DNA from: Leptidea sinapis
Lineage: Eukaryota > Arthropoda > Insecta > Lepidoptera > Pieridae
Assembly: GCF_905404315.1 (NCBI RefSeq)
Contig: NC_066291.1
Coordinates: 11,247,501 to 11,311,500 of the forward strand
Direction of reading: 5' to 3'
DNA length: 64,000 bases
Below, one piece after another: positions 11,991-22,372 of the stretch. The notes under the pieces are model-generated. The model had not been told where the DNA came from. It saw only the letters and a list, made by a program, of their open reading frames with translations, and searched no databases. The translations under genes and the position numbers were made by a program. Numbering within the stretch: the first letter of the stretch is position 1; each line of letters starts with the position of its first letter.

Positions 11991-12444
11991 GCATATAATA
12001 AAACCTAAAATAAAACAAACTAATATTTTCACATTGCAAATTTCAGCTAACTGTACTCTGTGATCAAAAATCTATGGTTACGACTTGTGACCAAGAGCCA
12101 ACCGCGAACGTTAGCTGTGAATGTCAGCTGTCATATTTATTACATTAATGAGACTATTGTTTTATTTTTATCGAGGTTAACTTTTCTAAAATATTTACGG
12201 TAAAGATGTTAAGGTGCATACGTTAAGTAATTTGACGTAGATATTTTCAATTCATCGCTTTACGACAGTTGTAAATAATTTCAACTACACATACGAGAAA
12301 CTTACATTTATATTTCAGATTGAATCAGTAAAATATTATGTCATACTCGGTTACTAAAGTATTTGTTATTAAAAGTACTTAGGTAGTATTATAAACATAA
12401 TGATAATCGCAATACCTTAACTAGAATAATTTATCTCAAGGAAT
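11991..12444 (+). promoter_or_regulatory. Presumed promoter and 5' UTR of cyclin Y
   Basis: AT-rich, with no repeat identified and no open frame. The cyclin Y ATG is at 12445 in the context AAGGAATATGGGT. Whether a 5' UTR intron exists cannot be decided. Confidence 0.35.
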
Positions 12445-13455
12445 ATGGGTAACCAAAATAGTTGCTGTTGTTACCGCAGCCCATCACCCATTAGAAAAGA
12501 CATTGTAAAGTTAGAGGACTACTTACCAGAAGGTGAAATCAGTTCAAATAATATACAACATATAAGTGAAAGAGAACCTGACGATGGGGATATTGACCCA
12601 TCACAAGATCCAATTGCAGGCACTATTTTTATGGAGAGATCAAAGGCTTCCATTGAAAATGGTATCACTCGAAAACGAAGTCAACATCAAATTGCAGAAA
12701 ACAAATTGAAGAAAAGCAGTTCTTGCTCCACTATTTACTTAGATGACAGTACTGTTTCTCAACCAAACTTAAAAAACACTGTTAAATGTGTAGCTCTTGC
12801 AATCTACTACCACATAAAGAATAGAACTTCTGAACGAAGGTTAGATATATTTGATGAGAAGCTGCATCCTTTAAGTAAGGATGGAGTAAATGATGACTAT
12901 GACAGATATAATCCTGAACATAAACAGATTTACAAATTTGTCAGAACATTGTTCAATGCTGCTCAGTTAACAGCAGAGTGTGCAATTATTACTTTGGTGT
13001 ATTTAGAGAGACTTCTTATATGTGCTGAATTAGATATTGCACCTTCAAACTGGAAAAGAATAGTTTTGGGAGCAATACTACTTGCCAGTAAAGTTTGGGA
13101 TGATCAAGCAGTCTGGAATGTAGACTACTGCCAAATCTTAAAAGATATAACTGTAGAAGATATGAATGAGCTCGAAAGACAGTTCTTGGAGATGCTACAA
13201 TTTAATATAAATGTACCATCAAGTGTGTATGCTAAATATTATTTTGACTTACGTACCCTTGCTGAAGCTAATGATTTAGCCTTTCCAAGTGAGCCTTTAA
13301 GCAAGGAAAGAGCACAAAAACTAGAAGCTATGTCAAGAGTGATGGAGGACAAAATAGCTGCTGAAGTGGTTAAAAACGGCCTGAAGAAGTGGTCTAGTTT
13401 AGACAATGTTAATTCTGGTGCTGCTGTGAGGCGTAGTGTTGCCATTCTGTCATAA
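12445..13455 (+). CDS. CycY: Cyclin Y
   Basis: A 336-residue uninterrupted frame, about the size of known cyclin Y proteins and colinear with them end to end. It starts MGN followed by CCC at residues 7-9, the N-myristoylation glycine and palmitoylation cysteines that anchor cyclin Y at the plasma membrane. Residues 91-110 hold the conserved serine-rich SSSCSTIYLDDSTVSQPNLK segment, which includes a 14-3-3-type phosphosite in the family. The cyclin box covers about 145-265 (AAQLTAECA, KRIVLGAILLASKVWDD, MNELERQFLEMLQFNINVP). Cyclin Y activates PFTAIRE kinases (CDK14/Eip63E) and primes Wnt co-receptor phosphorylation at G2/M. The C-terminus has KWSSLDN in place of the usual RSxSADN-like site. 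The whole CDS is one exon, which is unusual for a conserved insect gene and could mean a retrocopy, but no decay is seen. It converges on MALSU1. Confidence 0.96.
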   Translation: MGNQNSCCCYRSPSPIRKDIVKLEDYLPEGEISSNNIQHISEREPDDGDIDPSQDPIAGTIFMERSKASIENGITRKRSQHQIAENKLKKSSSCSTIYLDDSTVSQPNLKNTVKCVALAIYYHIKNRTSERRLDIFDEKLHPLSKDGVNDDYDRYNPEHKQIYKFVRTLFNAAQLTAECAIITLVYLERLLICAELDIAPSNWKRIVLGAILLASKVWDDQAVWNVDYCQILKDITVEDMNELERQFLEMLQFNINVPSSVYAKYYFDLRTLAEANDLAFPSEPLSKERAQKLEAMSRVMEDKIAAEVVKNGLKKWSSLDNVNSGAAVRRSVAILS

Positions 13456-14774
13456 TTCATTAATCAGATATAATCATAGTATTTGTTAGTTTGATAATCA
13501 AAATTCTTAATATTAAAAAAAAAAATGTAACTTATCAATTTTGCACTAATTCTTCAGGCATATAATAATGTTTCATTATACACAAGGTATTTAAATCAGT
13601 ATGGTATGTTTTGTCAGCAAAACAAGGAATTAACATGATTTGTTTTAATTTGTATGCATACTGGCCTTTGTACCGTCCAATACAAAACACATCACTCATG
13701 ACAGAATAAATTATGAGCATTAATAACAAACACTTCAAACATTTTTGATAAAAAATTTTTATAACTTGAATATTTCTAGTCTAAATTATTATATGACTGG
13801 TTGAAAACATTCTTGTTTGTAAATAGAATCCAGTATTTATATTAATTTGATGATCTGATCTCTGTAATAACTGAATAAATTGTATTCTAATATCAATTTT
13901 AATAATTACATTGAAAGACTTGTAGATTTGTGGTCCAATAATATTTGTATTGTAAAATGTAATACCTCCTTTAGTAACTTATTATACTATTTGCTTCCAT
14001 TTTATTTAATCAATATTTAAAAAAAGCACTTTTATAAGCGTGCTTTCAGAGCTGATTTGCTTAGAATAATTATTATAGATTAGTATTGTTTTATAATATC
14101 TTACAATGTGAATTATTTGTCCGACTACACTGTGTATGTCTATGACTGCATAATGCAGGTTTATACAGTTTCTAGTAAAAACTACAGATTTTTTTCAATA
14201 TGTTTTATATTTGAGAATTATGTTGGTTTTAAACTTTTAACTGTTGATAATATTTGTTAATATTATGTTATGTGCAAATAATGCTAACACAACCAAACCT
14301 GTGGTTTCAAAGTCATTTAAAATATATCACTAACTTGCATTTAAATTGAGAGTAGGAATGTATCAATTATGCCAAATTATATTATAATCAAATTTTAATA
14401 TTATAAATTAGTCAATCATTACTCTGCAAAAAATACATAAGTTGGGAATACAATAAGTATTTTTTATTTTTATTGTACAATATAGGAATTGATTAATTTT
14501 AATATTACAGATTTATTTTGTGATTATTATTTAGTTGTAAATTTTAAACTGAAACACATTGTATCTTAAATGTAATTAAGAATAAACATTTTATATGAGA
14601 CTTTCATTTAGAGTTTCATTTCACTTCATTAAAATTATAATGTATAATAAGAATTATGTCAAAATGAAGAAAAGATCATAAGTGAATAAAATCATTTTAT
14701 TTTTTCTAGAATAACACATTTTTATTTATGTACATTATTCATCAATTCTGTATATAGTACAAAAAGTAATTGTA
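13456..14774 (+). other. 3' UTRs of convergent cyclin Y and MALSU1
   Basis: AT-rich, with no open frame and no recognised repeat. AATAAA-type signals for the plus strand occur near 13873 and 14582. On the minus strand, AATAAA (ttttattt) near 14722-14728 could serve MALSU1, 50 bp below its stop codon. Confidence 0.55.
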
Positions 14775-16084
14775 CTAAGCTAATGGTTTCAAATCTTTCA
14801 AGTAGGTATTATAGTTTTCCAGCATGTCAACAATATCACTCGCTTTATTTATCTTCTGGTCATATTCAGGTCCAACTGACCAAAGTGTTTCTAAATCGTA
14901 AACTTTCCTTGCCTTGTCTGAGAATATATGTAATGCTATGTTACCTGTAAATTAATTGTTAGATATAAATAATGTGGATCTATTTACAGACTGAAGTATG
15001 TTTCAGCTGATTTTGTTTGATTCTCCCCAATGCTCAAAATTTAAGTAAAACTAATTTCAGCTGATTATATAAAACCAAATGATATAAAAAGATCCAAGAG
15101 TCAGTTGGGGGCCTTAAAAATTGATTGGCATTCTACAAAGTTCTATTTCAAAAGAGTGTTAAGAAAAAAAAAATTGTATATTAATATGCTAGAGTGATTC
15201 ACCTATATATACCCTTAGATAGAGATTGAGCTGAGTAAATAATTTTCAAAGTATTAAATATACCTAAATCTATAGCCATCCATTCATCAGAAGTTTTCCC
15301 TTCAATCTTTGGTATATAATCTGATTTGTGGCATTTCTTCTTATAAACCTTTCTAACAAATTCAGCTAATGCTATTAAATGTCTTTTGCTTTTTGCACTA
15401 ACCACACAAATATACTGTACATAGTTTAACTCTCTTGGAACACTTGCAACAAATATATCTCTTGAATTTTCCCTTTGTAGTAATTCAACTAAGTCTTCAA
15501 TTTCAAAAACACCATTAGTTCCTCCTGCAAGAATTGTATTTCACATTTTAAATAATGGAATAATTATATTTTCAATTGTATATAATAAAGATTAAAAAAA
15601 ATACATACTATCTATTCAATTATTCCTTAGGATTCAAACATGTGATGAAGATAAATAAGACAAGATTCACAATTTATTTACAAACTATTAAGGACAATAA
15701 GAATGGTCATCTATTGACAAATAATATTGAGTACCCAATTCATAAGGTATTTTAATTATTAGTTGAAAGTCCATAAATTTTAAAATATTGTTATAAAGAT
15801 TTCAATAGATCTTTATTGGTGTATAGGTACTTACTTTTGAGGTTAATTCCATCAAATTCATCACTTACTATTGGATATAACTTATCAGTAGCATGTATTT
15901 CGTCAGCTGTGTGTTCAATAATAGGTGAATTCTTTTCTGATATAATCTGGTATTTGCTAGCAAACCCTGGAGTAGTTTTACCTTGAGGGTTTCGAGGGAC
16001 TTGTAGACAACAGCTAGAGTAAAGTTGCCTAATCTTCTGATGTTTTGTCAGATTAATACACTGTTTAATAATGTGTTTATTCAT
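14775..16084 (-). CDS. MALSU1: Mitochondrial ribosome assembly factor MALSU1 (RsfS/Iojap family)
   Basis: Exons 16084-15835, 15524-15264 and 14944-14775 join in frame (681 nt, 226 codons plus TAG). Borders are AAAA|gtaagt...ttgcag and TTTAG|gtatat...ttacag. The ATG at 16084 follows no earlier in-frame ATG. Residues 1-30 are basic, hydroxylated and without acidic residues, as expected for a mitochondrial presequence. The RsfS domain covers about 85-195 and shows the family marks: VVSAKSKRHLIALAEFV, then KIEGKTSDEWMAIDLG, then IALHIFSDKARKVYDLETLW. The protein binds mitoribosomal uL14m and blocks premature subunit joining during large-subunit assembly. It is intact and tail-to-tail with cyclin Y. 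Confidence 0.94.
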
Positions 16085-16599
16085 TTTAAAAACCAAATCT
16101 CTGGGTCAGCATTTAATTTTACAATTTACGTATCTGATTTTATAAGTTACAGATGAAATATTTACATTTCAACAGAAAGCCAGTTACCAACGATTAAAAG
16201 ACACCTATGTTATTTTTGTTTATAAAACTTATTACCTACTTTGTACACATGAATTTCCTATTTCATAATAATAAAATACGAAGATCTACAAAATAGCACA
16301 ACAACCAACAAAGCCTTTGGACAAAATAAACATTTTTTTTTTAATTTATTACGGCTTTGAAAAATAAACATACCGTAAATGTCACAGAATATGTCATATT
16401 TTAAAATTCAAATGATCAACTCGTGAACGGGTGCTGCTTGTGGTGCCAGGTCGACCCGTTATAGTTAATACATTATTATATTTGTTAGATACAATTACTA
16501 ATTGTGACAGTAATCACGACCATTATGTTCACGCAGAGGCATCCTTACACACACACAATGAGTTCAAGCTCTAAAACTGATGCATCCAATATACGATAA
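16085..16599. other. MALSU1 upstream region
   Basis: AT-rich, with no open frame. It should contain the MALSU1 promoter and 5' UTR, but no element can be pointed out. Confidence 0.4.
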
Positions 16600-16715
16600 T
16601 TTTTATTTATAAATACAGTTATTTCTTTATTACTTTTTATGAAATAATTTATATTATTTAAACAAGACTCATATATTGGATGCAGCACCTTACAAACGAA
16701 TTTTTTATGTATATA

Positions 16716-17048
16716 ATAACTAGCTGACCCAGCAAACGTTGTATTGCCGATATTAAAATCGCGATACAAAAGTAACTGTTGATTGTAGATGGGTGAAAAT
16801 TTGAATTTGTATGTATTTTTTAATGCTGACTCATAATCAAACAAATTTAAAACAAAATGTCAATAAAATTAAGAAAAAATAATTCGTTAGGACCATCCTT
16901 AACATTAAGGGGTATGAAAAATAAATGTTGACCGATTCTCAGACTTACTCAATATGCTCACAAAATTTCATGAGAATCGGTCAAGCCGTTTCGGAGGAGT
17001 ACGGGAACGAACATTGTGACACGAGAATTTTATATAAGATATTAATTG
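16716..17048 (+). mobile_element. RTE-like repeat (SINE or LINE 3' end)
   Basis: Starts actagctgacccagcaaac (from 16719) and ends tttatataagatattaattg, a family seen six or more times in this window. It is flanked by ttatgtatata at 16705-16715 and 17049-17059, an 11-bp duplication of the host repeat. It has no coding capacity here; it looks like the 3' part of an RTE-type LINE or a SINE that shares it. Confidence 0.75.
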
Positions 17049-17224
17049 TTATGTATATATAGCCATTGTAAAATACTCTATTTGATGGAAAAGAGTGGCC
17101 GTTGAGTTTCATATATTATGTTCTTCTCACGAGCTTAACTTTTTACGGACATGTGGTAAATTTAGTAATTTAAAAGAAATATTTGTAGTTACGATTCGAA
17201 AGCACTTAATTTAAGCCATTGAAT

Positions 17225-17686
17225 CAGGGGTGGGACAGACGCCTTAAAGTGACGTTTTCAGAAGACTGTAGTCCGATCTGTTAGTTGGCCAGAAAATGAA
17301 AGCTTTGTCAGCTGTCACTCGCTTTGAAACCTTTCAACTTTTCTTTATTTGTGTCACTGCCCACTGGTCATAAAATGGCGGCTACTTCTAGCGTTAGCGC
17401 ATGTATGTAGCTCTCGCGTTCCATTTTACATATTGACACTACTAAATCTATCCCTTATGTTCTATGTTGTGGCAAAATTAAATAAGTAACTCTACGCGCA
17501 ATTTCAACATGGTAAAAACTTGCAATTGCAAGTTATTTAATTGCGTCACAACATAAAAATGAATTTTATAATTTCGAGCTTATATAGTTATTTTCGGGGC
17601 CAATCTCCAGATGGCGCTAGTTTTCAAAAAGACAGCTCATAATGCGTAGAGAGGGCTCTCTTTTCCCTATATAATTATACTCTTTG
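17225..17686. mobile_element. hAT-like non-autonomous element
   Basis: 462 bp inserted in the older repeat with an exact 8-bp duplication, cattgaat (17217-17224 and 17687-17694). Eight bases is the hAT target size. The left end is CAGGGGTGGGACAG and the reversed right end is CAAAGAGTATAAT, sharing only CA..G..T. The terminal repeats are therefore weak, and the family assignment rests mainly on the duplication length. There is no open frame. Confidence 0.6.
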
Positions 17687-17706
17687 CATTGAATAAAGTT
17701 TATTTG

Positions 17707-19423
17707 GCTCATCAAACTTAGCCCCCCAAAAATAAATTTTTTACTATTTTTGAATTTTCAATATCGCATATCGTTAGTTCGTAGTTTGTTCTTAATTGTT
17801 TGCTATAAATAATTGTTTGTTCTTTTGTTGTTTATTTAAAAACAATTAATTAAAAACATACCCTTTAGTTAGCCCCCGCAATCAAAGTTATTAATATTTT
17901 TCTCTCAATATTAGTTTGTAAATACATATTGACGTTTGTTCTTTAATAAATTATGTTTGTTCTAACATTTAATTGCTTTTTTTTGTTTAATTAATAATTT
18001 TTAATTACCTTAATACAAATTTGCAAAAACTTGCATTGCGCATGTGTCGCCTTTGCGTTCAAGGCGGTCAAACTACTTGTCACATTTTTGTGAGATTGTG
18101 TTTGACTGTAAATTTAAATAAACATATTATTTATTATTATCTATATATATTATATAATGATTTTTATTGATGAAACTCTTCAGTGGTTTAACTGAATTTG
18201 GAGTATGTGAAAAAAATAAAAAGTATAGTTTTTGTTTCCTTGGGAACACGTGGATCTACAATTTTTTAATTAAAAATTTTAGGTTAGTTTTAATTTACTG
18301 TAAGTAAAACAAAAAAAAAATAATTTTCAATCAAATATAAATCAAATATTATCTTTACTATAATTGTATTAGAAGTGTGGAAACAACTTTATTCACTTGT
18401 AAATCAGTATATACCTTTACTTATGTTTAATTGTTTAAAAATCATAATAATAGTTCCACAATTCTTTGAACAACGATAATTAACATCTACGACAAGATAT
18501 ATTGAATCATAAAATTAATCATTATTTATTACTTTTTTTCAGTAGGAGATATTGATTGGAAACGATTCAGATTTTTTTAAAAATAATAACGATGTTTCGA
18601 TCGTTAACTACAATGTCATACATTAATCGACTAATTAATAATTAACGACGTATAATTCTTACAAACAATCATTATTGGTGGTCCATGTTTCAAAGTTAAC
18701 CTCTTGGAAACTTTTGTTTATGTTGAATCGAACAAAAAATTTAATCGAATTTGAATTCATAAAAATCAATTTATTTAACAAGAAAATCAATTTTTCTTGT
18801 AATTTCCCGCTAAGAAAATTGAAAAATACACTCAAAATATTGTTGACTGATAATAATTTATCCAAGAATTTTATATACAAGATTTGTATTAGTTAAAATT
18901 CATAATAATTATTTTTGCTTATAAATCACAATTTTGTAATTTCATTTTTTAATCACAATTTCAAATTTATAACGATATACTTGTAAAAATATATCCTGTA
19001 ACTTCAATTTATTGACTGTGCTTGTCATTATAATTTTCAAAAAGACCGCGCTAAAAGTCTAAACGTAACGTTGACGCATGCGCAGTGCAAGTATTTAGAA
19101 TACAAATATTCAAGTTATTAAAATAATTAATTAATTAAAAAATAAACAATGTCAAATAAAAACAATTAATTAATATTATAAACATTTGTTATACATGAAC
19201 AATCATAAACAGAGGTTTATTGACCCGTATTGCTAAAAAAATATAAAAAATGGGATAGGGGGGGCTAACTTAAGGGCACATTTTTAATAATTTTTTTTTA
19301 AATAAATAAATCGAGAACAAACAAATCTTTATAGAGGTCATTCAAGAACAAATGGCGAACTAACGATGTAATAAGTATAAAAATAAAAATAAAAATTTTT
19401 GGGGGGCTAACTTTCGTGAGCTA
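17707..19423. mobile_element. Long-inverted-repeat (foldback/Mutator-like) element
   Basis: 1.7 kb with inverted ends of about 170 bp (17707-17878 and 19255-19423). Both arms carry gctca, then ttagccccccaaaaat, then gttagttcg and tgttct motifs, then a second gttagccccc block. Weaker inverted similarity continues inward (cttgca-tgcgcatg near 18030 and its complement near 19085), so most of the element could fold back. It is flanked by a direct gtttatttg (17698-17706 and 19424-19432). A 9-bp duplication with long inverted repeats is typical of Mutator-superfamily and foldback elements. The interior (17879-19254) is AT-rich with no transposase. Confidence 0.72.
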
Positions 19424-19432
19424 GTTTATTTG

Positions 19433-20540
19433 ACTTTGACTTTGAAACTGTCACACTTAAGACTTAATTGTCAAACAAATTAGTCTCAAGGAGTATAGGA
19501 GTGTTCTCGGGGATACGATACGATAAAGGCAAACTTTAATTGTGTAAATTGAAAAATATTTTTTAATATAATACTTATACCTAAGTATGTATTCCTTTTT
19601 GACAATATCGATTTTGGTTATAGCCTATTGCTCTAAATAAATAAAATCTCATATTTTAAGCAAATTAGTTTTAATTGGCGGTTTTATCCCCATTCTGGGA
19701 AAAATGAAGGTATCGGGGAAACGAAATGTGTCAATAAAGTATTTTTGACTTTGACTCATTGACGTACAATAAACAACTAGACTCAAAATCACACTCAAAA
19801 ATTATTGTCTGAAGCAAAACTCTGCCACGCGTTTATTAGGCGGAGTTTTAGTTCACCTGTGTTTTAACCGCGCATTGATTACAATGCCACGCAATGATAA
19901 AGTATTCAGTGATAAACTGTACAAATAACAAAATATCCAAGCATAAAATGGATAGAGTGTCATAATTCAGGTAAGTGCCCCTTTAAATTAACAAAATTAA
20001 GTAATAAGCTTGAGGTTTTTAATCATTTTGCAAAATAATTACATTTCAATTGCTAAAACAAAATACATCGCCGAATTATAGACTGAACATTATTGCAACG
20101 AAATAAGGTGCTAATTTGAATGAATTGAATTTGCTTTGACTTTATTATAATATTGGGATTGAAATCTGGCCCGTTGATAACAAGCTAACACTAACATTGC
20201 GATTCAACGAACATAAACACCCGATATTTATTATTGCTTTCTCAAACATTGGGTGCTTTAAAGTACAAATTATCCATTGCAAAATTGAATACATGCCTAC
20301 AAACTATGGAGGGTAGTGGCACAGTTGACATATTATGTAACATTATGGGAACTAAGCCTTGTTGAAAAAATACTTACCTACACGTGCCTTGCGAACATTG
20401 CGATCATATGAAAAAAATAACAAAATATTATCTTAGTCATTTTCATCAGAAAAGGTGTTTGTTTGCATAAACAAAATGTTCAATCTCGTGTTCATTTCTA
20501 ACAACTTGGACGAAGGTGCACACATAATTTTATTTCAAAA
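19433..20540. other. Intergenic, possible non-coding exon end near 19973
   Basis: Mostly AT-rich. A second AATAAAG-tail with tttttgactttgactc lies at 19731-19760. At 19973 the sequence cataattcag|gtaagtgcc would make a strong splice donor after a less AT-rich stretch; it could be a 5' non-coding exon of the XKR gene downstream, but nothing proves this. Confidence 0.3.
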
Positions 20541-21000
20541 GTCCAGCATTATCGGCTTCAACACCCTCGAGAATCATGAAAACAACACCCATGATAAAAA
20601 TGTTGATAATTTCATGTAGCTCCAACTTGGATTTCCATTTTGACAGCATCAGTTTCAATATCCTCAAAAGTATGAAAACGACACCCATGACGAAAAAGTT
20701 GTTATTTTCTTGCAGCCGACATATTGGATTTACAAATTTGGCAGCACTATCTAATTCAGCACCCTCGAAAACTATGAAAACGATACCCATGACGCAAAAA
20801 TTGTCAATTTCATGCAGCCACGATCTTGGATTTACATTTTGACAGCACTGTCTATTTCTGCACCCTCGAAAACCATGAACCGCGACGAAAAAGTTGATAA
20901 TTGTTTGCAGCCGCCATCTTGAATTTTCAATATGACAGCAATTATAGGCATAGCTGGTATTAGGTTCAACACCCACAAAAACCATGACAAAATACATGTA
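20541..21000. repeat. Diverged ~100-bp tandem repeat, about 4.5 units
   Basis: The block 'accctcgaaaa.catgaaaac.acacccatgac.aaaa.gtt', followed by 'gcag.c...ttggattt.ca..ttgacagca', recurs near 20565, 20660, 20763, 20862 and 20968, about 97-105 bp apart. Units differ by substitutions and small deletions. Because the period is near a multiple of three, a 155-codon minus-strand frame (20997-20530) stays open through it; I regard that frame as a by-product. It adjoins the Penelope remnant. Confidence 0.75.
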
Positions 21001-21016
21001 GTTAAACTATTTTTTG

Positions 21017-21195
21017 TCCAAAATAAAGAAAATTTATTGAAGTAGGCGTTACTTTGCGGAAATCCATAATTATACATATGATTTGAGTTTTTTTTAGTAT
21101 TAATTCCGCCAATATTTGTCTTTAAACAATTCGACACGTGTTTCACCTCTACACGAAGCATCCTCAGGACGTGTTGTCTCACCAAAATCTGGCAC
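21017..21195 (-). mobile_element. Penelope-like element terminal repeat (pLTR), inverted copy
   Basis: The reverse complement of this stretch matches 22195-22330 and 26620-26790: ctcgtgccagattttgg, the hammerhead-like motif, then aaatattggcggaatt and the 3' part (tggatttccgcaaagtaacg also at 26755-26785). It stands opposite in direction to the copy at 22150-22372, the inverted pLTR arrangement known for Penelope elements. Confidence 0.75.
21121..21180 (-). ncRNA. Hammerhead-ribozyme-like motif (Penelope pLTR)
   Basis: On the minus strand the order is CTGAGGA (21167-21161), a stem GCTTC/GAGGT closed by loop GTGTA, GAAAC, a short ACACGTGT stem III and GTC as cleavage site. Stem II contains G-U pairs where the copy at 22214 has G-C, so pairing is kept despite base changes. 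One extra T lies between the core and stem II. Confidence 0.6.
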
Positions 21196-21199
21196 GAGA

Positions 21200-22015
21200 C
21201 TGCATAAAATGAAAAAAAAAAAATTTAATTCCAAATTTTTATATTTGATCTTAAAGTATATATACAACATTACTTAAATCTACTTATTAAAGCAATTTAC
21301 AATTAAGCCTTATATATGTAGGTATCAGAAAACTTATTTCTACAACCCTATCTACGTATTGAGGGATAAAACTTTAGTATGCTTAAAAACTAATACATGA
21401 GGTTTGTAGGGGGGGGGGGGGGGTCCAGGAAACTGGGAAAAGCTGGCTATTTGCTATCACTTAACCTAACTCAAGACTAATGACTAGAACTTAAAACTAA
21501 CTTAAAAACGAAGGTAAATAAATACATAGATATGTATACATACATATATAATATATAAATATAAGAGGGGTGTGGGGTGGGGGGGGGATCTTGGGAAAGG
21601 GAAGGAGGGAGAGGGAATAGGAGGCCAGTTTTCGCCGTTATTAAATTCTTATAACTAAACCAATTTACAATATATTGGTTTTACATTTACTCAGACCTAG
21701 CTAGAACTCTGTGTGCGTGAGTGTGTGTGTGTGTATACGCTAGTGTTCTGTGAGCTCTAACCAGTTGTGATGTGGTAATGCATGTTTATAACGTTTTATG
21801 CTGAGGCAGTACTCTGTGAGTGACTTACGACTACAAGTCGACCGGAGGGCGGGGTTTATTCCGTCCTTCAGTTGGCGTAGCCCTCTGTAGAAGCTATCAG
21901 ATACCTCTTGTATGTGTTGTTCTAGTGTTGGGATGTTTTTCTTTACATGAAGTCGTTTAAGATTTGTACGCGGGTGGGTCAGGTAGATGGTTTTAAGGGA
22001 TAGATGGTTTTAAGG
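21200..22015 (-). mobile_element. Non-LTR retrotransposon C-terminus and 3' UTR fragment
   Basis: A minus-strand frame from 22004 to the TAG at 21740-21742 encodes about 87 residues with HVKKNIPTLEQHI and a following FYRGL....NPALRS, resembling the last conserved block of Jockey-group ORF2 (IPxLxEHI...NPLxR). The downstream part, 21739-21200, would be 3' UTR and contains purine-rich G runs (21409-21423 and 21575-21590). It separates the two halves of the Penelope remnant. Confidence 0.5.
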
Positions 22016-22018
22016 GAA

Positions 22019-22372
22019 GGTTTAAAACACAAAAATAACATGTTTACATTGTTGAATGAACAAACAAATTTAGTCCCGTCACCTTTGTTACGTATCTCTT
22101 CCGGGGGTAATACGTCACAACAGCCGACCAATCACAGCGCGTCATTTCATGGGACGAGGGTATAAAAGAGCGGCTTCCGGCTCATTTGATTCAGTCTCGT
22201 GCCAGATTTTGGCGAGACAACACGTCCTGAGGATGCCTCGTGTAGAGGCGAAACACGTGTCGAATTGTTTAAAGACAAATATTGGCGGAATTAACACTAA
22301 AGAAAACTCAATTCATTTGTACAAAATAAAGAAATATAAAAATACTTCCTCGAAAACCATTAAACCACACTC
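22019..22372 (+). mobile_element. Penelope-like element: end of ORF and pLTR
   Basis: 22019-22165 encodes the same C-terminal end as the minus-strand copy at 26163-26290 (HKNNMFTLLNEQTN ... HGTRV stop). 22166-22372 is the terminal repeat with the hammerhead-like motif. Frame breaks in the first part mark it as a remnant. It lies upstream of the XKR gene. Confidence 0.75.
22214..22273 (+). ncRNA. Hammerhead-ribozyme-like motif (Penelope pLTR)
   Basis: CTGAGGA at 22227-22233, stem II GCCTC/GAGGC with loop GTGTA, GAAAC at 22250-22254, palindromic ACACGTGT as minimal stem III, and GTC at 22259-22261. Stem I can form from GT..CAACA-side bases before the core and GA..TTGTT after the cut (C-G, U-A, a 2x2 loop, then ACAA/UUGU). 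The extra T before stem II departs from the strict consensus. Short stem III forms are known to work as dimers. Confidence 0.65.

Larger units (their letters stand above)
16600..19432 (+). repeat. Old dispersed repeat carrying three insertions
   Basis: Pieces 16600-16715, 17049-17224 and 17687-17706 (continuing at 19424) together match the uninterrupted copy at 53110-53405. Shared blocks include cacgactcatatattgg-like, aaagagtggccgttgag, atttaaaagaaatat-like and aataaagtttatttga. The gaps are filled by an RTE-like repeat (16716-17048), an hAT-like element (17225-17686) and a long-inverted-repeat element (17707-19423), each flanked by a short direct repeat of host sequence. Confidence 0.8.

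Noticed and set aside
16084..16096. Upstream start of MALSU1 at 16096
   Set aside because: The codon there is TTG; the first ATG in frame is at 16084 and gives a sensible mitochondrial presequence.
17225..17686. Strong terminal inverted repeats on the hAT-like segment
   Set aside because: Only a few bases (CA..G..T) agree between the ends, so the hAT assignment rests on the 8-bp duplication and the empty copy, not on inverted repeats.
20530..20997. 155-codon minus-strand ORF as a gene
   Set aside because: It coincides with a diverged tandem repeat whose period is close to a multiple of three; no domain is recognised.
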